DNA of 64,000 nt, from assembly GCA_949987705.1 (NCBI GenBank), contig OX465281.1, positions 27,202,942-27,266,941 on the forward strand. The letters are read 5' to 3'. The notes under the pieces were generated by a model. It saw only the letters and a program-made list of their open reading frames with translations, was not told the DNA's origin and made no database searches. Position numbers and translations under genes: made by a program. Source of the DNA: Thereva unica. Taxonomy: Eukaryota; Arthropoda; Insecta; Diptera; Therevidae. Positions 35,214-45,972 of the stretch are shown one piece after another (position 1 is the first letter of the stretch; every line of letters starts with the position of its first letter).

Positions 35214-35220
35214 TTATATA
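35214..35220 (-). promoter_or_regulatory. TATA-like box of the micropeptide gene
   Basis: TATATAA on the minus strand, 30-35 nt before the inferred 5' end of exon 1. Position and sequence fit a pol II TATA box, but in AT-rich DNA the match alone is weak. Confidence 0.4.
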
Positions 35221-35239
35221 CTTCGAAAACGAAGCCCCC

Positions 35240-36150
35240 TACCACAGGGTAGCCGCAGCTATTATTCGAATAGAAAATAAATACCGACGCACAGCTGGCG
35301 TCAAACCAGATTGCTTTTAATCTTTCTAGACTCTAGAGTCTTGAACTAGAAGATAAAATCTGTATTGAGGTTTTAGCAATAAAGCAATTTCAAAGCTCAA
35401 GTATCGAACTTAGCATTCTGGAAAGACAGAATTGAGGTCTTTTCCCAGTAAAGCCCGAATTAAAGACAGCTTTGAAGTCTTTAATACAGCAGTAACTTAA
35501 TCATCAGAATTGATTTCAGCAGTTACTCTAACCAACCATAGAGGGACGAATTTGCAAAGAAACCAGGCAAAGCAGTCCAGTAAGCAGCAACCAGTGCAGC
35601 AAGCAGCAACCAGTGCAGCAAGCAGCAACCAGTGCAGCAAGCAAATCCCAAGCGATTCCCAAGAACGAAACCAGAGTGCAGCGCAACAAAGGTTATTCCT
35701 GGCTGTTCTAACTGCAGAACACATCAGGCAAAACATCAATCATCACTCTGACAGATAGGTGTCGTTATCCATTTAAGCTATCAGAGCAAGCAATATTTTG
35801 GTAATTCTTATTTACAAAACAAATAAAGAACAAATTACGAATTTCAAGTAATAAATCACGAATTAATAACGAATTGAAGATTGAATTGAAATATTTTTGG
35901 CAATTTGTAAATCTACGGTTGAATTTTATTGAATTTATATTTGGGAAAATCTAATTAATTGATTGCAAATAAATAGTAATTTGATTATTGGAAAAAGTTA
36001 TCTTTCAATTTGAATCACACCCTTGCGGCATCTTTTTATTAAGTCAGAAATTAAATTGCTAATTCTGAACAGTTGCGGAAGACCAGACTTAAGCCAGGCC
36101 TCCGAACCTCTAAATGTTCGTCTTCTAAGCCAGATTGACGCAGGGAAAAT
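35240..36150. other. AT-rich region with 19-bp tandem repeat
   Basis: It holds three copies of AGCAGCAACCAGTGCAGCA at 35,583-35,639 and AT-rich DNA rich in GAATT and AATAAA motifs from 35,770. It could be part of an LTR, since ATTCACACCCTTGCGGCATC-like material ends such repeats in some elements, but no second copy or boundary is visible in the window. Confidence 0.35.
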
Positions 36151-36659
36151 TCTCATAGAATATGTGTGGAAGTCTCGTCGCCTCTAGTGTTGGATAGGAA
36201 ACGATTATACATAAATGTAAGAAGCGCCTCTTTTTTCTTACGAGCCAGTACAATGTCATACATACTTCAAATGAGGCGAAGTGCCATTGAAATGCCAAAA
36301 TTTGCCAACAAGCAAATTAAGAAGAGAGAGAAAATAATTACGATTGAAGAACTTTTATTACAAGTTTGATTCTAATATGCATTAAACAGCCTCAGAGTAA
36401 GCCTCCACAATTTATATTTATGTGTATATTGCAATCTCGGGTCTTCTTAGTTCAAGATGGAAATTTCGCTGCCTCAAAATAAGTGAGAAACGTCTCTCCA
36501 CTATGTATTTCGAATCATACTTCGCTTCATTTATGTCGCTCGAAAAGCCCCAATTTTGCTCTCTTTATTCTAGAAAAAGTGCAACGCCGGCGAGCCATCT
36601 TCCGATTCGCAATGAAGTGCCTTTTTAGGTAAAATACCAAATAACAGTTGGGTGGGTTG

Positions 36660-38520
36660 TCTGGCTACCCATCATGCCTAACAAGATCCGCCGGCACTAC
36701 AGGGAATAACGGTCTGGGGTGGTTCATTGACTACACACTGCATGCAAGGGAGGAGAATGGAGCCTGGCAAGTACTCGCGGAGTAGGTACCTCCAAGTTTG
36801 TTCATGCTTGAATTGAGAAGGACCACTCCGTTCAAGGAGTTTTTGGAGGGGACTTTTAGAGTTCCACCGTGAGCCTGCCATCTCTAGGTAACACAATGAA
36901 CTGATAGAGGCCGCGAGCAGGTCTCATTCCGAAATTTAGACCAGTTCGTTTTCTTAGGAACCAGGAAAGAGTCGAGGATATGTGAGAGGCCAACCATATC
37001 AAACCTAATGTGCAGAGGGTCCGACAGTGAGGCCTCGTCCAGAACAGACCAAACTAGAGTGGGATTCTTTAGGATCTGGACTGGAGTCCCCTGAGAGTTT
37101 GACAAGCCCGATATTCTTGGCTTGCCTAGGACCCTTTATACTAATCGCCTTTCGTCTTGGAGGAGCTCTGTTTTGCCAGTTGCTCCGACCCCAAGGCCGC
37201 CAGGACATTTCTTTATCGGCATTATTGCATACGGTTACTATAGAAGCATTGGAACGTACTATTTCAGACCCTGAGATATGCTCGTTAGCCAAAGATTCTT
37301 GTGCTTGTGACCGATTCCGGTGACCGGATCCTTATCATTGAGGATTAACCTGATATGGGAAAACCGATAGCCGATTTTCCACTTCAGACTAATCAACTTA
37401 GCCATGGAGCCCCTGACTACTACCACCACCTAGCAGCGAATATTTTCATTTACCCGCCTCTGGAACACTTTCCACTTGTAGGTGAGAACCGTCTTTTGTG
37501 TGCGGTTATAGTCGTCAGCACACTCTCATTGGTTAGAGTAGCCTCTGGGTGAAGTAACCTCGAATGACATGAGTCTGAGGGAAATCGTCGATGATCTCAC
37601 CATGCAGCTGTGGCAATTGCTCAGGTGCAACGGGGTGATTGAATAAGTCAGTCGAGATAAGACCAAGGTTGACACTGCTTACCACCTACCAAAAGGTGCA
37701 GCGAGCGGGCCACTTGATGGTCTTGGGGCCCTTCTGGAGTTTTCTCCTCTGAGCGAATTCTTGTCAAACTTCATATTTTCCAAGCCTCGTGTAATGCTAG
37801 TAGCTCCGGAATTAACCTGCAGACCGATTGTGCATCCAACGACTCGTCTTCAGCGGCTGAAAACCGCATTCGGTATATTGGCACAAGTGATCTTAATGAA
37901 TCCCCGGTCACCTTTGCATCCACCAACTGAGGTGAGCAATCGCCTACAAAACTTTTGTTCACATCAGTCAGGATAGAGTCACAAATTGAGGAGGACTACC
38001 TTCAGGAAAGGTGCCTAGGACCACTGCTATCCAAGCCAACTTATCCCGATATGAGGGCCCTTACGGCTCCACACTTATTGTTCTAGGATTCCTGCCTCGC
38101 TTGAAAATCCTCTGACCACTGCTGTTTAGGCATTGCACCAGATGGGCCAGTTTTCTGCTGGGTTCAGAACATTTTGGCAAAACAGCGGTTGTCTGGGTCT
38201 GCTTCTTGGAAAGCCCTATTTCCTGAACGCCGCTCCGCCTTCGATTTGTTGGGAAGGATGTTGCGAAAGTGGGGTTCGGGTGCGCGAAGCTCCCCAAATC
38301 CAAGGTGATCTTCCTTGCTTTGGTTCTTCTTCTCTTGGCCTCGACAGACAATGTTTTTCTGTCGGGTTTCACAGTCATACCGAAAACCTTTGCAGGTAGA
38401 TAGATCTTCAATAAAATTGCGCCAGTTCTCAGGGACACTGCTGTTGATTGTGAAGCTGAAGCTTCTGTGCTGGTTAAGATACCTCTGAGGAGAGCCCTTT
38501 CTAGTTCTGAGCTGATGCAT
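36660..38520 (-). pseudogene. Badly decayed non-LTR element
   Basis: On the minus strand at 37,060-36,900 an endonuclease-like piece reads LVWSVLDEASLSDPLHIRF, matching the SDHxxIxF end of APE-type endonucleases, followed by KKTNWSKFRNETCSRPLS. Further upstream (38,520-38,061) lie Lys/Arg-rich ORFs such as NWRNFIEDLSTCKGF that may be from its gag, but without a knuckle. Order on the strand is right for gag then endonuclease. Everything is interrupted. Confidence 0.4.
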
Positions 38521-38830
38521 ATGGTATCAGGCCCACAACCTTCTTCTTCGTATGTTTTTTTAGATTATTTGATTGGTCCATTAAAGTCCAGTATGGCAGG
38601 AGGAAAGGTACAACCAGAACAAGCCTCCATTTCAAGATAAGGATAAGTCTGTGCACCCAATACCCAGAGGAGAACGTTCGCGACAGTGCAAATACTACCC
38701 GCTGCCATTCAGCCCTCGACACGATTTAAATCTTGACTTGGTAGGCTTTAAAAGGTGTAATCCGTATAACCATCGTCGTAGATCTTGTGCGGATTTATTC
38801 AGCTTTCATTGCGTGTTGATCTCGTATATA

Positions 38831-39265
38831 CCCCGTTTATTACTAGGTTCAACCTAGGTTCAACCCGGGTTCAACCCCGTCATAAACGGATGTCGAGTTG
38901 AAACTGGGTTCACTCAACCCAATTCAGCTCTCCTACCTGGATCGAGTTGATATTTTACCTCATATACGCAGGTTGAGTTGAAATTGGGTTGAAGTGACAT
39001 TTATCTTGTTTGTTTACTATCCGCGAAGTCCGCATTCGGCGTTAGTTTTGTGTTCGATGTTTTTTCTGTTACAGGAAAAATAAATTATTTCGTTATGAAT
39101 TTTTACGTATCTATAAATGAGAATTTTACACAAAAAGTTGAGGTTATGTTTTGATATCAATTCAACTCGATTTCAACCCAAAGTGAACTCAACTCAACAT
39201 AATATACGGTGGTCGAAATTTCAACTCAATCTCGACTCAACTTTTCAACCTAGTCATAAACGGGG
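38831..39265. mobile_element. 435-bp MITE flanked by TA
   Basis: The ends are CCCCGTTTATTACTAGGTTC and its partner GAACC-type mirror ending CTAGTCATAAACGGGG, flanked by TA (38,829-38,830 and 39,266-39,267). The TA site suggests Tc1/mariner-type mobilisation. The body is full of TTCAACTC and GAGTTGAA motifs, including three tandem AGGTTCAACC-like units at the left end. No ORF. Confidence 0.75.
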
Positions 39266-39269
39266 TAAT

Positions 39270-42200
39270 AGAAAGAATGGAGCTTTTATGTTTCCTCATT
39301 CTCAAAAATGTTTGGTTTGCACCTTTACTAAAAATGTCTTTCGAGTTCCAATAACAAAGTGCTTTAAGGTGTGCGCCCTGGCTACTAAAGCTTATCAAAT
39401 ACAATTAAAAAAAGCTTTCAAAGCCTTAGAAACTGTTATTTCAGTACAACCACGAAAAATTAATTAAAAAGATTATCCCCTACCACCCTCGAGTTCCAAA
39501 TAAGTTTTCAAGGGTATAAATTTATGTTTATTGCTGCATGAGGAATTTTCTCTCAAACCTTAGAGATTTTTTATGTTCCCTAGTAATCCTGCACACCATA
39601 ATTTATGCGAGAAAAACACACACATACACACTTGAGAATCTACTTAATTTTTTTTTTTTCGTTATTTAAAGAAAAACACAAAGTCTCCAGTGGGAAATTG
39701 AACCAACCAAGCGTAATTATTTGGAATAAATGATCATAAAATGTATAATAAAACGCCTCAGAAAGAAAAAAAAAATGAATTGAGTTTTTCATTACATCAC
39801 CCCTAAACCAAACGTTCCCCAAACAACGCGCGTCTACTAAAGTCTTTTTTCATAGCAACAAAATAAAATGTGGAAATGTTCTCATCATTACAATTTCATT
39901 TTATCGAAACAATTTTGTTTTACTGTCAATAAATTGTGGGACGCGTTTTTCAAAAGCGTTGTACTTCTTAACCAACCCCCCTTCGTCCCCCCGACTCTGC
40001 TTCGACGGCTTGTGTTTCATCAGTTGGATATTATATATTTTTTCTTTTCTCCTTTATTCGGGGGTAATATCCCCCTCATTAGGCACCTACTCCGCCCCGT
40101 TTCCCCAGCAGAGAATTGATGGGCTGTCATATTACGCATGGAAATCAGTAACCGATAATAAGAAAGTGTGAGGCTAAAAACATGATGCGATGATATCAGT
40201 TACAACGCGTTAAAATGCCCATAAAACTGTCAAATTAGGGCCGTAAAACATCGCGTGGCATCCTTAAGTGACGAATTTAAACGCCCACCCCGAACAAACA
40301 TCCCCCCCAGGGGAAAAAGTTATATATGCGGAAAATGTTGAAGGAGTGGGGCTAATGGGGAAATTCAGAAGGAAAAAGTCAGTTAAAGATCCATCAATCA
40401 CGTGGGGCCGTATATCACGACGGAACTAGGCCAACCCGGGTGCCGGTTGTTAGGGGGCGGGGGATGGGGGTACCCGAGAGTGCTGGGTGAACAGGACGAT
40501 GAAGCGAAGAGAAAAAGTAGAGAGTGGGAGGTCGACGCTTGTTGTGGATATAAATTCAGGGACCAGTACAGGACACATTCCAGAAGAGGACCTTTCGGTG
40601 CTTTTATCCTTAATACCAGCAACATGTGATACAAGCGATGTTTTTTTTTGCCCCGTCAAAGGAACTCCCCCCGCCTGACCCCCACCGCACATAACAGGCG
40701 AACAAATCGGAGTGTCACCCAATTAAGTTCCTTGTCGGAGTTGATTGCATTCTCACCGTTTACAAGCCACGGACAGAAGGCTGGGGGCATCCTTGTTCAT
40801 CCTCGTTTTTATCCCTTTTTCATCCCGTGTGTCCACGAGTGACGAGGAGCAGATGACCGACCAACGATCGACCACCCAAGCTCTGGATGTGATAAACTTT
40901 GTACAATCAAGCAAAAGGATGAAACAGAGAGAGATGGAGAGTGAGAGCAAAAAATAGCACCATCATACCAACGACGACAACTCTTCCGGTGTAATTTGCT
41001 GCCAGAATAGATGGCGTTACTTAACTCTCTCTCACAGCAGCACCAGCAATTGTCCTTGTTAAGCAGATAAAAGTTGTGCTTTTGTTCATGGCCTGACCGC
41101 AGCATCCTTCACCAAAATTCAATGTAGTTCGAGGGCAATTCCAAAGCACTTAAATTTAATTCTGCTGTGTGCTCCCCCTTTTGTAATTTGAACAAATGAT
41201 TGCCGGTTGAATTGGATCGAAGCCGGCTTACCTTCCGCATAATCGACTTAGACTATAATTGCTTCAACAAGGATGAACATCACACACAAGGGGGTATACG
41301 CGCATATACATACATACATAAATTCAGATCCTAGATCTTATAATTATACTCACCCAGTTTTGCTAGCTTCTCTCTTGAAGCCCCACCCCCATTCCGCCCC
41401 CGTTCTTCTCCCATTCGGGGCCCACGTCCCATAAAGAACGTAAGGAGTGAAATTCACCCTTATATATCCATCCTTTGATCACTCAAGAAAGCCCTTCTTT
41501 ACCCTTAATCCCATCCGAAGACTTGGACTAATTGTCGAATTACTGCCAAAGCCCAACTCATCTATAACCGAAAGCCTCTTTCGAGAGCATCCTTGTAACC
41601 TCCCTTGGGGCAAGGATTTTAATTTATTTCGTACAAGACCCGAACCACTTCCCCTACCTGCATCCACTCCACAGAGAGGTGACTGCCACCTCCTTAAACT
41701 TGAAGGATCCTCTTACGATAACAGGTAGAAAAGGGTGCTACTACTTCCAAGGAGCATAGAGGCATACACACAGTCGCGCCCTTAGCTCTTAAAGAACAAC
41801 AGGACCCCATGCCGTATAAGAAGGCCCAAATACTAAGCAGTAACGTTATTCATAGCTTGAACCTCGCTCGCCCCGCCCCTCCTCCTACCCTCGGCCGGAA
41901 AATTTTCAATGCAGATAAGTGGTCTGGGAAAAGGGTCAGTTGTCTGTAATGGCCTGGTTTTTTCCAAACTCTCATCCCATCGCTCCCTCTCGATCCAGCC
42001 TGTCACCCTACCACCCCTCCACCACGCCGCTCCCTTCCCTCCACCATACCACCATCATTTTTGGTCACCCCTACCGAAGAAGGTCGGGTCAAAGCAGAAA
42101 TTCACCAATTTCACGATTTAATCCTTTACTCACGTAATCTTTGAGTTTTTATTTACTGTCCAGTGGGGCAATGTGGACCCAGCAGCAGCAGTTTCTGGAG

Positions 42201-43330
42201 GCCGCTGCTCACCACCACTCCAGGGGCGGACAATCCACCTATATAGCACAAGTATAGTATCTGGGGGCTCGGCTATATCCTGCAAGTACTTAATTACGGG
42301 AAAGGATGCTCACTGCTAGTTAAATTGACTCTTGATGTGCTAATTGCCCTCTCGAAAGGAGATTAAAACGAGTTTCCCTTTCGGTGGGGGCGACTTTAAA
42401 TATTAAAAGTGCCCACCTCAAAGCGTTTTGATGGCTTTAATGAAATTCATGGAGAGAGTCCATTTAATTTCCAGTAAAAACCGGGCGTTCCCCGTTATAT
42501 TTTCTAATTTTTCTTCCATTTTTTTTTTTTACTTTCTGTTTTTAACTTTTTGTTTTTTACTTTATTTATTTATTAAGGGTTCAAAAAGAAATTTTAAAGA
42601 TGCAAAAGATGTAAAAGGTTCTGTGTAATAAAGTGAAGTTATTTAGGAATTTAACAAAGTCATTTGCTGTATTTTTTTTCTTCGTCTTCTATCCTTTTTA
42701 GGTTTATGGCGTCCTTAGGAACTAAATTTTACATTAATGGATTATTTTTTATTTAATGTTTAGACGATTTTATTTCATTTAGGATGTATACTTAAATCTT
42801 GTCTATTATGTGTAAAAGTTCGTTGCTAGAGTTCGCTTTCTTCATCACAGATAAGGTCACAACCATACTCAATCTTTTGGTGGTTCTGCACCCCACCGAT
42901 TAAAGTCTGAACATCCTTCTTACTCCTGTACTCAATCCCTCAAAATAAATTACGAAGCCTCTTCCACCTTTTGGCAAAGACACCAGTAAACTGGTCCAAA
43001 TTGTGGATCGAATTCCTAACCTGCAGGCCAAGAAGCCCGTTCCCTTGAGCTATTTCTTACTTTGCATCCATAAAAATTGATTCCCCTTGCGGCAACTCTG
43101 GCCACTGCTTTCTTTCTTTTTTTAAAAAGAAGTGCTGCCTTTTAGTAAGAAATGACGAAACGAAGAAATACCGCTGTCACAACTGGACCTATTCCCGACT
43201 AGGCCTATAAGGCTATGGATTGCTCTATAAGTCCCACAAAAGGCATCAAACGCCTTGCCTCATTCGACTCCCAGTATGTAGCTCCCGTAATGAAAAATTC
43301 GGGATTTGAATCCCTTTTCGAAATTGCATT
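39270..43330. other. Unique-looking non-coding DNA
   Basis: It shows pyrimidine-rich segments, a CATA microsatellite at about 41,309-41,322, T-tracts at 39,650 and 42,520-42,555, and overlapping small ORFs lacking domains. No transposon ends recognised up to the 5S-like copy at 43,365. Confidence 0.35.
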
Positions 43331-43364
43331 TTCGCCCTTCCAAACACGAATTTGCTTTTACCAA

Positions 43365-43470
43365 GTGGTCCCCCAACTGAGTACTAACCATGTCCAATGC
43401 TGCTTGATTTCTGTAATCGAACAAGAACTGGCCTATTGAGCATGCTAAATGACACCCATCACGGTAACTA
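43365..43470 (-). repeat. 5S rRNA-derived repeat, copy C
   Basis: GTGGTCCCCCAACTGAGTACTAACC, CCAATGCTGCTTGA and AATCGAACAAGAACTGG correspond to 5S rRNA in reverse complement. Left neighbour CCTTCCAAACACG resembles the other copies. The right side, ACGGTAACTAACATAATTGC, has diverged. Confidence 0.7.
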
Positions 43471-45051
43471 ACATAATTGCTTGAAATACCCAGCAAGGCG
43501 CCAACAAAAAATAAAGCGTTGTAAGAATAAAACGAATTGCTAGTGCCAAACTAATTTAGACTGGGTTCTATGTGACTGTAAGGCATTACTTTTTACTTTT
43601 TTCGCCAGGTTCACAAATCAGTTCACAGCGACGCCCACAGATTCTCAGGCTCAAGTGCCTCAGTACTCATACATTTAAATTTTAAAAATGCTATTGCGAT
43701 CAAAAGAAAACAACAGCCATATACTATTGTAAGCTATAAAGCCAGCTCCTGTTCGGTCACCGAAGCCATCGTTCTATTGCGGTAGTATTGGATGGAAGTA
43801 GATAAAACAAAATTGCGCGTTGACATTAATGCAAAGGACTGAAGATGAGAAATAAAGAAGACTGAGGCTCGAAATCTGCTTTTTCTTTGATCCGTTAGCT
43901 GGCGGTCCGTGCGGGACGTCCCCGCAACGGATACGCTGCTATTGGTGCCGCTTCAAAAAATACGGTTTCTTGCCTAGTTTCTTCGGTTTTCCGATTCTGG
44001 TCAATTCGGCAGGTCGACCACCCTTCTCCTTTAACACCCTAGCCTTAGGACCAGTCGACGGTGGACTTGAGGCTCGAGTTAGGCTAAAATTGTGTTGGAA
44101 GATGAAATATGGAGTTCCTATAATAACCTATTAAAGTGCTGACCTATGTAGTAACAATCGGGTGATTTTATATTCTTTTTGTTGAATGATTCATTTATTA
44201 CTTAGCCGTTAAATGGACAGATAGCACCACACTCCAACCGATGGCCTGTTATATTCAGATACCGGACCACATCTCCCATTTTAAGCTTCAAAACCTCTAC
44301 CAAGCTCTGTAGCAAAAAGATTTCCAAACATCTCTGATCGTAGTGAGAGCCGGAAAGATTCATGGAAAATGTTCGATTGTTTTTTGCCGAGTTCTCAATT
44401 TGGGCGCATTGTTTTACAATTGAGTAGTTATGATCGATATGATTCTGGCGATATCTTTCCGCGGCGTCGTCAAGAGGTTGAGTAATCTTTGATTGTCGCC
44501 TGGAGTTTTTTATTCAAAGGAAGTGCGTGGTGATATCTCCTTTCGTCATTCACAGCAGCTTCTGCATATTGTTCATTGGCGTGTCTAGACGATTTGCTCC
44601 CTGTCTGGTAACATTGCTTACCTTTCTCATTACCTACTGCTACAAGCAGCTAAATGGCCAGTATGAGGTTAAATGCAGGTTACCTCTTCGAGCCAGTAAG
44701 ACTATTTCCGAGATCTATGACCTTTCTTTCATCGTAACTAACTGCAACGGAGGATATACATGAACACACAGCCGCCGTTCTTGAGTATGCGCCGTGTTTC
44801 TTTTACACTCCACCAAATTAAGATGGTAATTGGTTCTTTTTCAAACTTACTGATCAGAACTCTGGCATACTTTTTTTTAAATCAAAAATTTAACTTTTAT
44901 TCAAAAAATTTCCAGCTGCACTTTTTTCAACAATTATCTTTATGTTGATTTTTCTTTTCAAAAATTAACCTTTTGCCAAAAAAACTGAACTTTTTTTCTC
45001 AAGATTCAATCCGAACTTCCTAACAAAATTCTTTTTCTTTCATTTTCTTTC

Positions 45052-45527
45052 CTCTTGGCGTCCTTCTAATCCAAATTCCCAAAAGGTGTTCTGCACCACG
45101 ATCAGTCATTTAGAATTCCCTTCTTTGAATTCCTAATTGAGCCCCAAAAGCCCTGTTACTAGTGACTTTCAAATTGGGATGGAGCCGAAAAAACAAAAAC
45201 GTAGGTCTTCTGAGGTTTAAATTTTTACGTGTGGCTCGACTCACGACCCTAAAATTAAGAGTTTTAGCTACTGAGTTAGCTGGGCGCTAATAAATACCAC
45301 GAAAAATAAAACAGAAAGAAATATTTGGAAATGTATGGATCCAAAAAGCTTGTGATAGTCGTCGTTGGTGGATTTCTCGAAAGTTGGTCCAGGACGTCAC
45401 CCTTTAATAAGATCTAAAGCCATATAATTCTGGCCGAGGACCCCGAGGGGACCTAGTATCAGAGGATGTGTAAGGCATGAAAATTTGGACCCAGACGACC
45501 AAGAAAAACAAAGAGGTGTACCATTCA
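45052..45527. repeat. Tandem duplication, unit 1 (476 bp)
   Basis: Starts CTCTTGGCGTCCTTCTAATC and is followed head to tail by a second copy. Units are nearly identical apart from a deletion in unit 2, so the duplication is recent. It contains a tRNA-Lys-like SINE head (45,227-45,287, minus). No protein-coding frame spans it. Confidence 0.9.
45227..45287 (-). repeat. tRNA-Lys(CTT)-derived SINE head, first copy
   Basis: The minus strand reads GCCCAGCTAACTCAGTAGCT, then an AACTCTTAATTTTAGGGTCG anticodon-arm region with CTT, then a GAGTCGAGCCACACGT T-arm. This follows a eukaryotic tRNA-Lys (GCCCGGCTAGCTCAGT...ACTCTTAATCTCAGGGTCGTGGGTTCGAGCC). A few bases are missing from the D-loop region and the 3' acceptor does not pair, so it is a SINE head rather than a functional tRNA gene. 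Confidence 0.75.
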
Positions 45528-45972
45528 CTCTTGGCGTCCTTCTAATCCAAATTCCCAAAAGGTGTTATGCACCACGATCAGTCATTTAGAATTCCCTTCT
45601 TTGAATTCGTAATTGCGCCCCAAAAGCCCTGTTACTAGCGACTTTCAAATTGGGATGGAGCCGAAAAAACAAAAACGTAGGTCTTCTGAGGTTTAAATTT
45701 TTACGTGTGGCTCGACACACGACCCTAAAATTAAGAGTTTTAGCTACTGAGTTAGCTGGGCGCTAATAAATACCACGAAAAATAAAACAGAAAGAAAATT
45801 TAGAAATGTTGTGGATTTCTCGGAAGTTGGTCCAGGACGTCACCCTTTAATAAGATCTAAGGCCACATAATTCCGGCCGAGGACCCCGAGGGGACCTAGT
45901 ATCAGAGGATGTGTAAGGCATGAAAATTTGGACCCAGACGACCAAGAAAAACAAAGAGGTGTACCATTCACT
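45528..45972. repeat. Tandem duplication, unit 2 (about 445 bp)
   Basis: This copy lacks about 30 bp of unit 1 around the ATGGATCCAAAAAGCTTGTG stretch (45,334 onwards). Single changes include TCTGC/TATGC and CTAATTGAG/GTAATTGCG. It ends at CCATTCACT, the same point where unit 1 meets unit 2. Confidence 0.9.
45703..45763 (-). repeat. tRNA-Lys(CTT)-derived SINE head, second copy
   Basis: Exactly 476 bp to the right of the first and almost identical (GTGTGTCGAGCC in place of GTGAGTCGAGCC). It was carried along with the tandem duplication. Confidence 0.75.

Noticed and set aside
35583..35639. CRISPR-like array or coding glutamine repeat
   Set aside because: Three directly adjacent 19-bp units without spacers, and 19 is not a multiple of three; simple tandem repeat in eukaryotic DNA.
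45227..45287. Functional tRNA-Lys gene
   Set aside because: D-arm bases are missing, the T-loop GTTCGA is changed to AGTCGA and the acceptor ends do not pair; SINE head is the better call.
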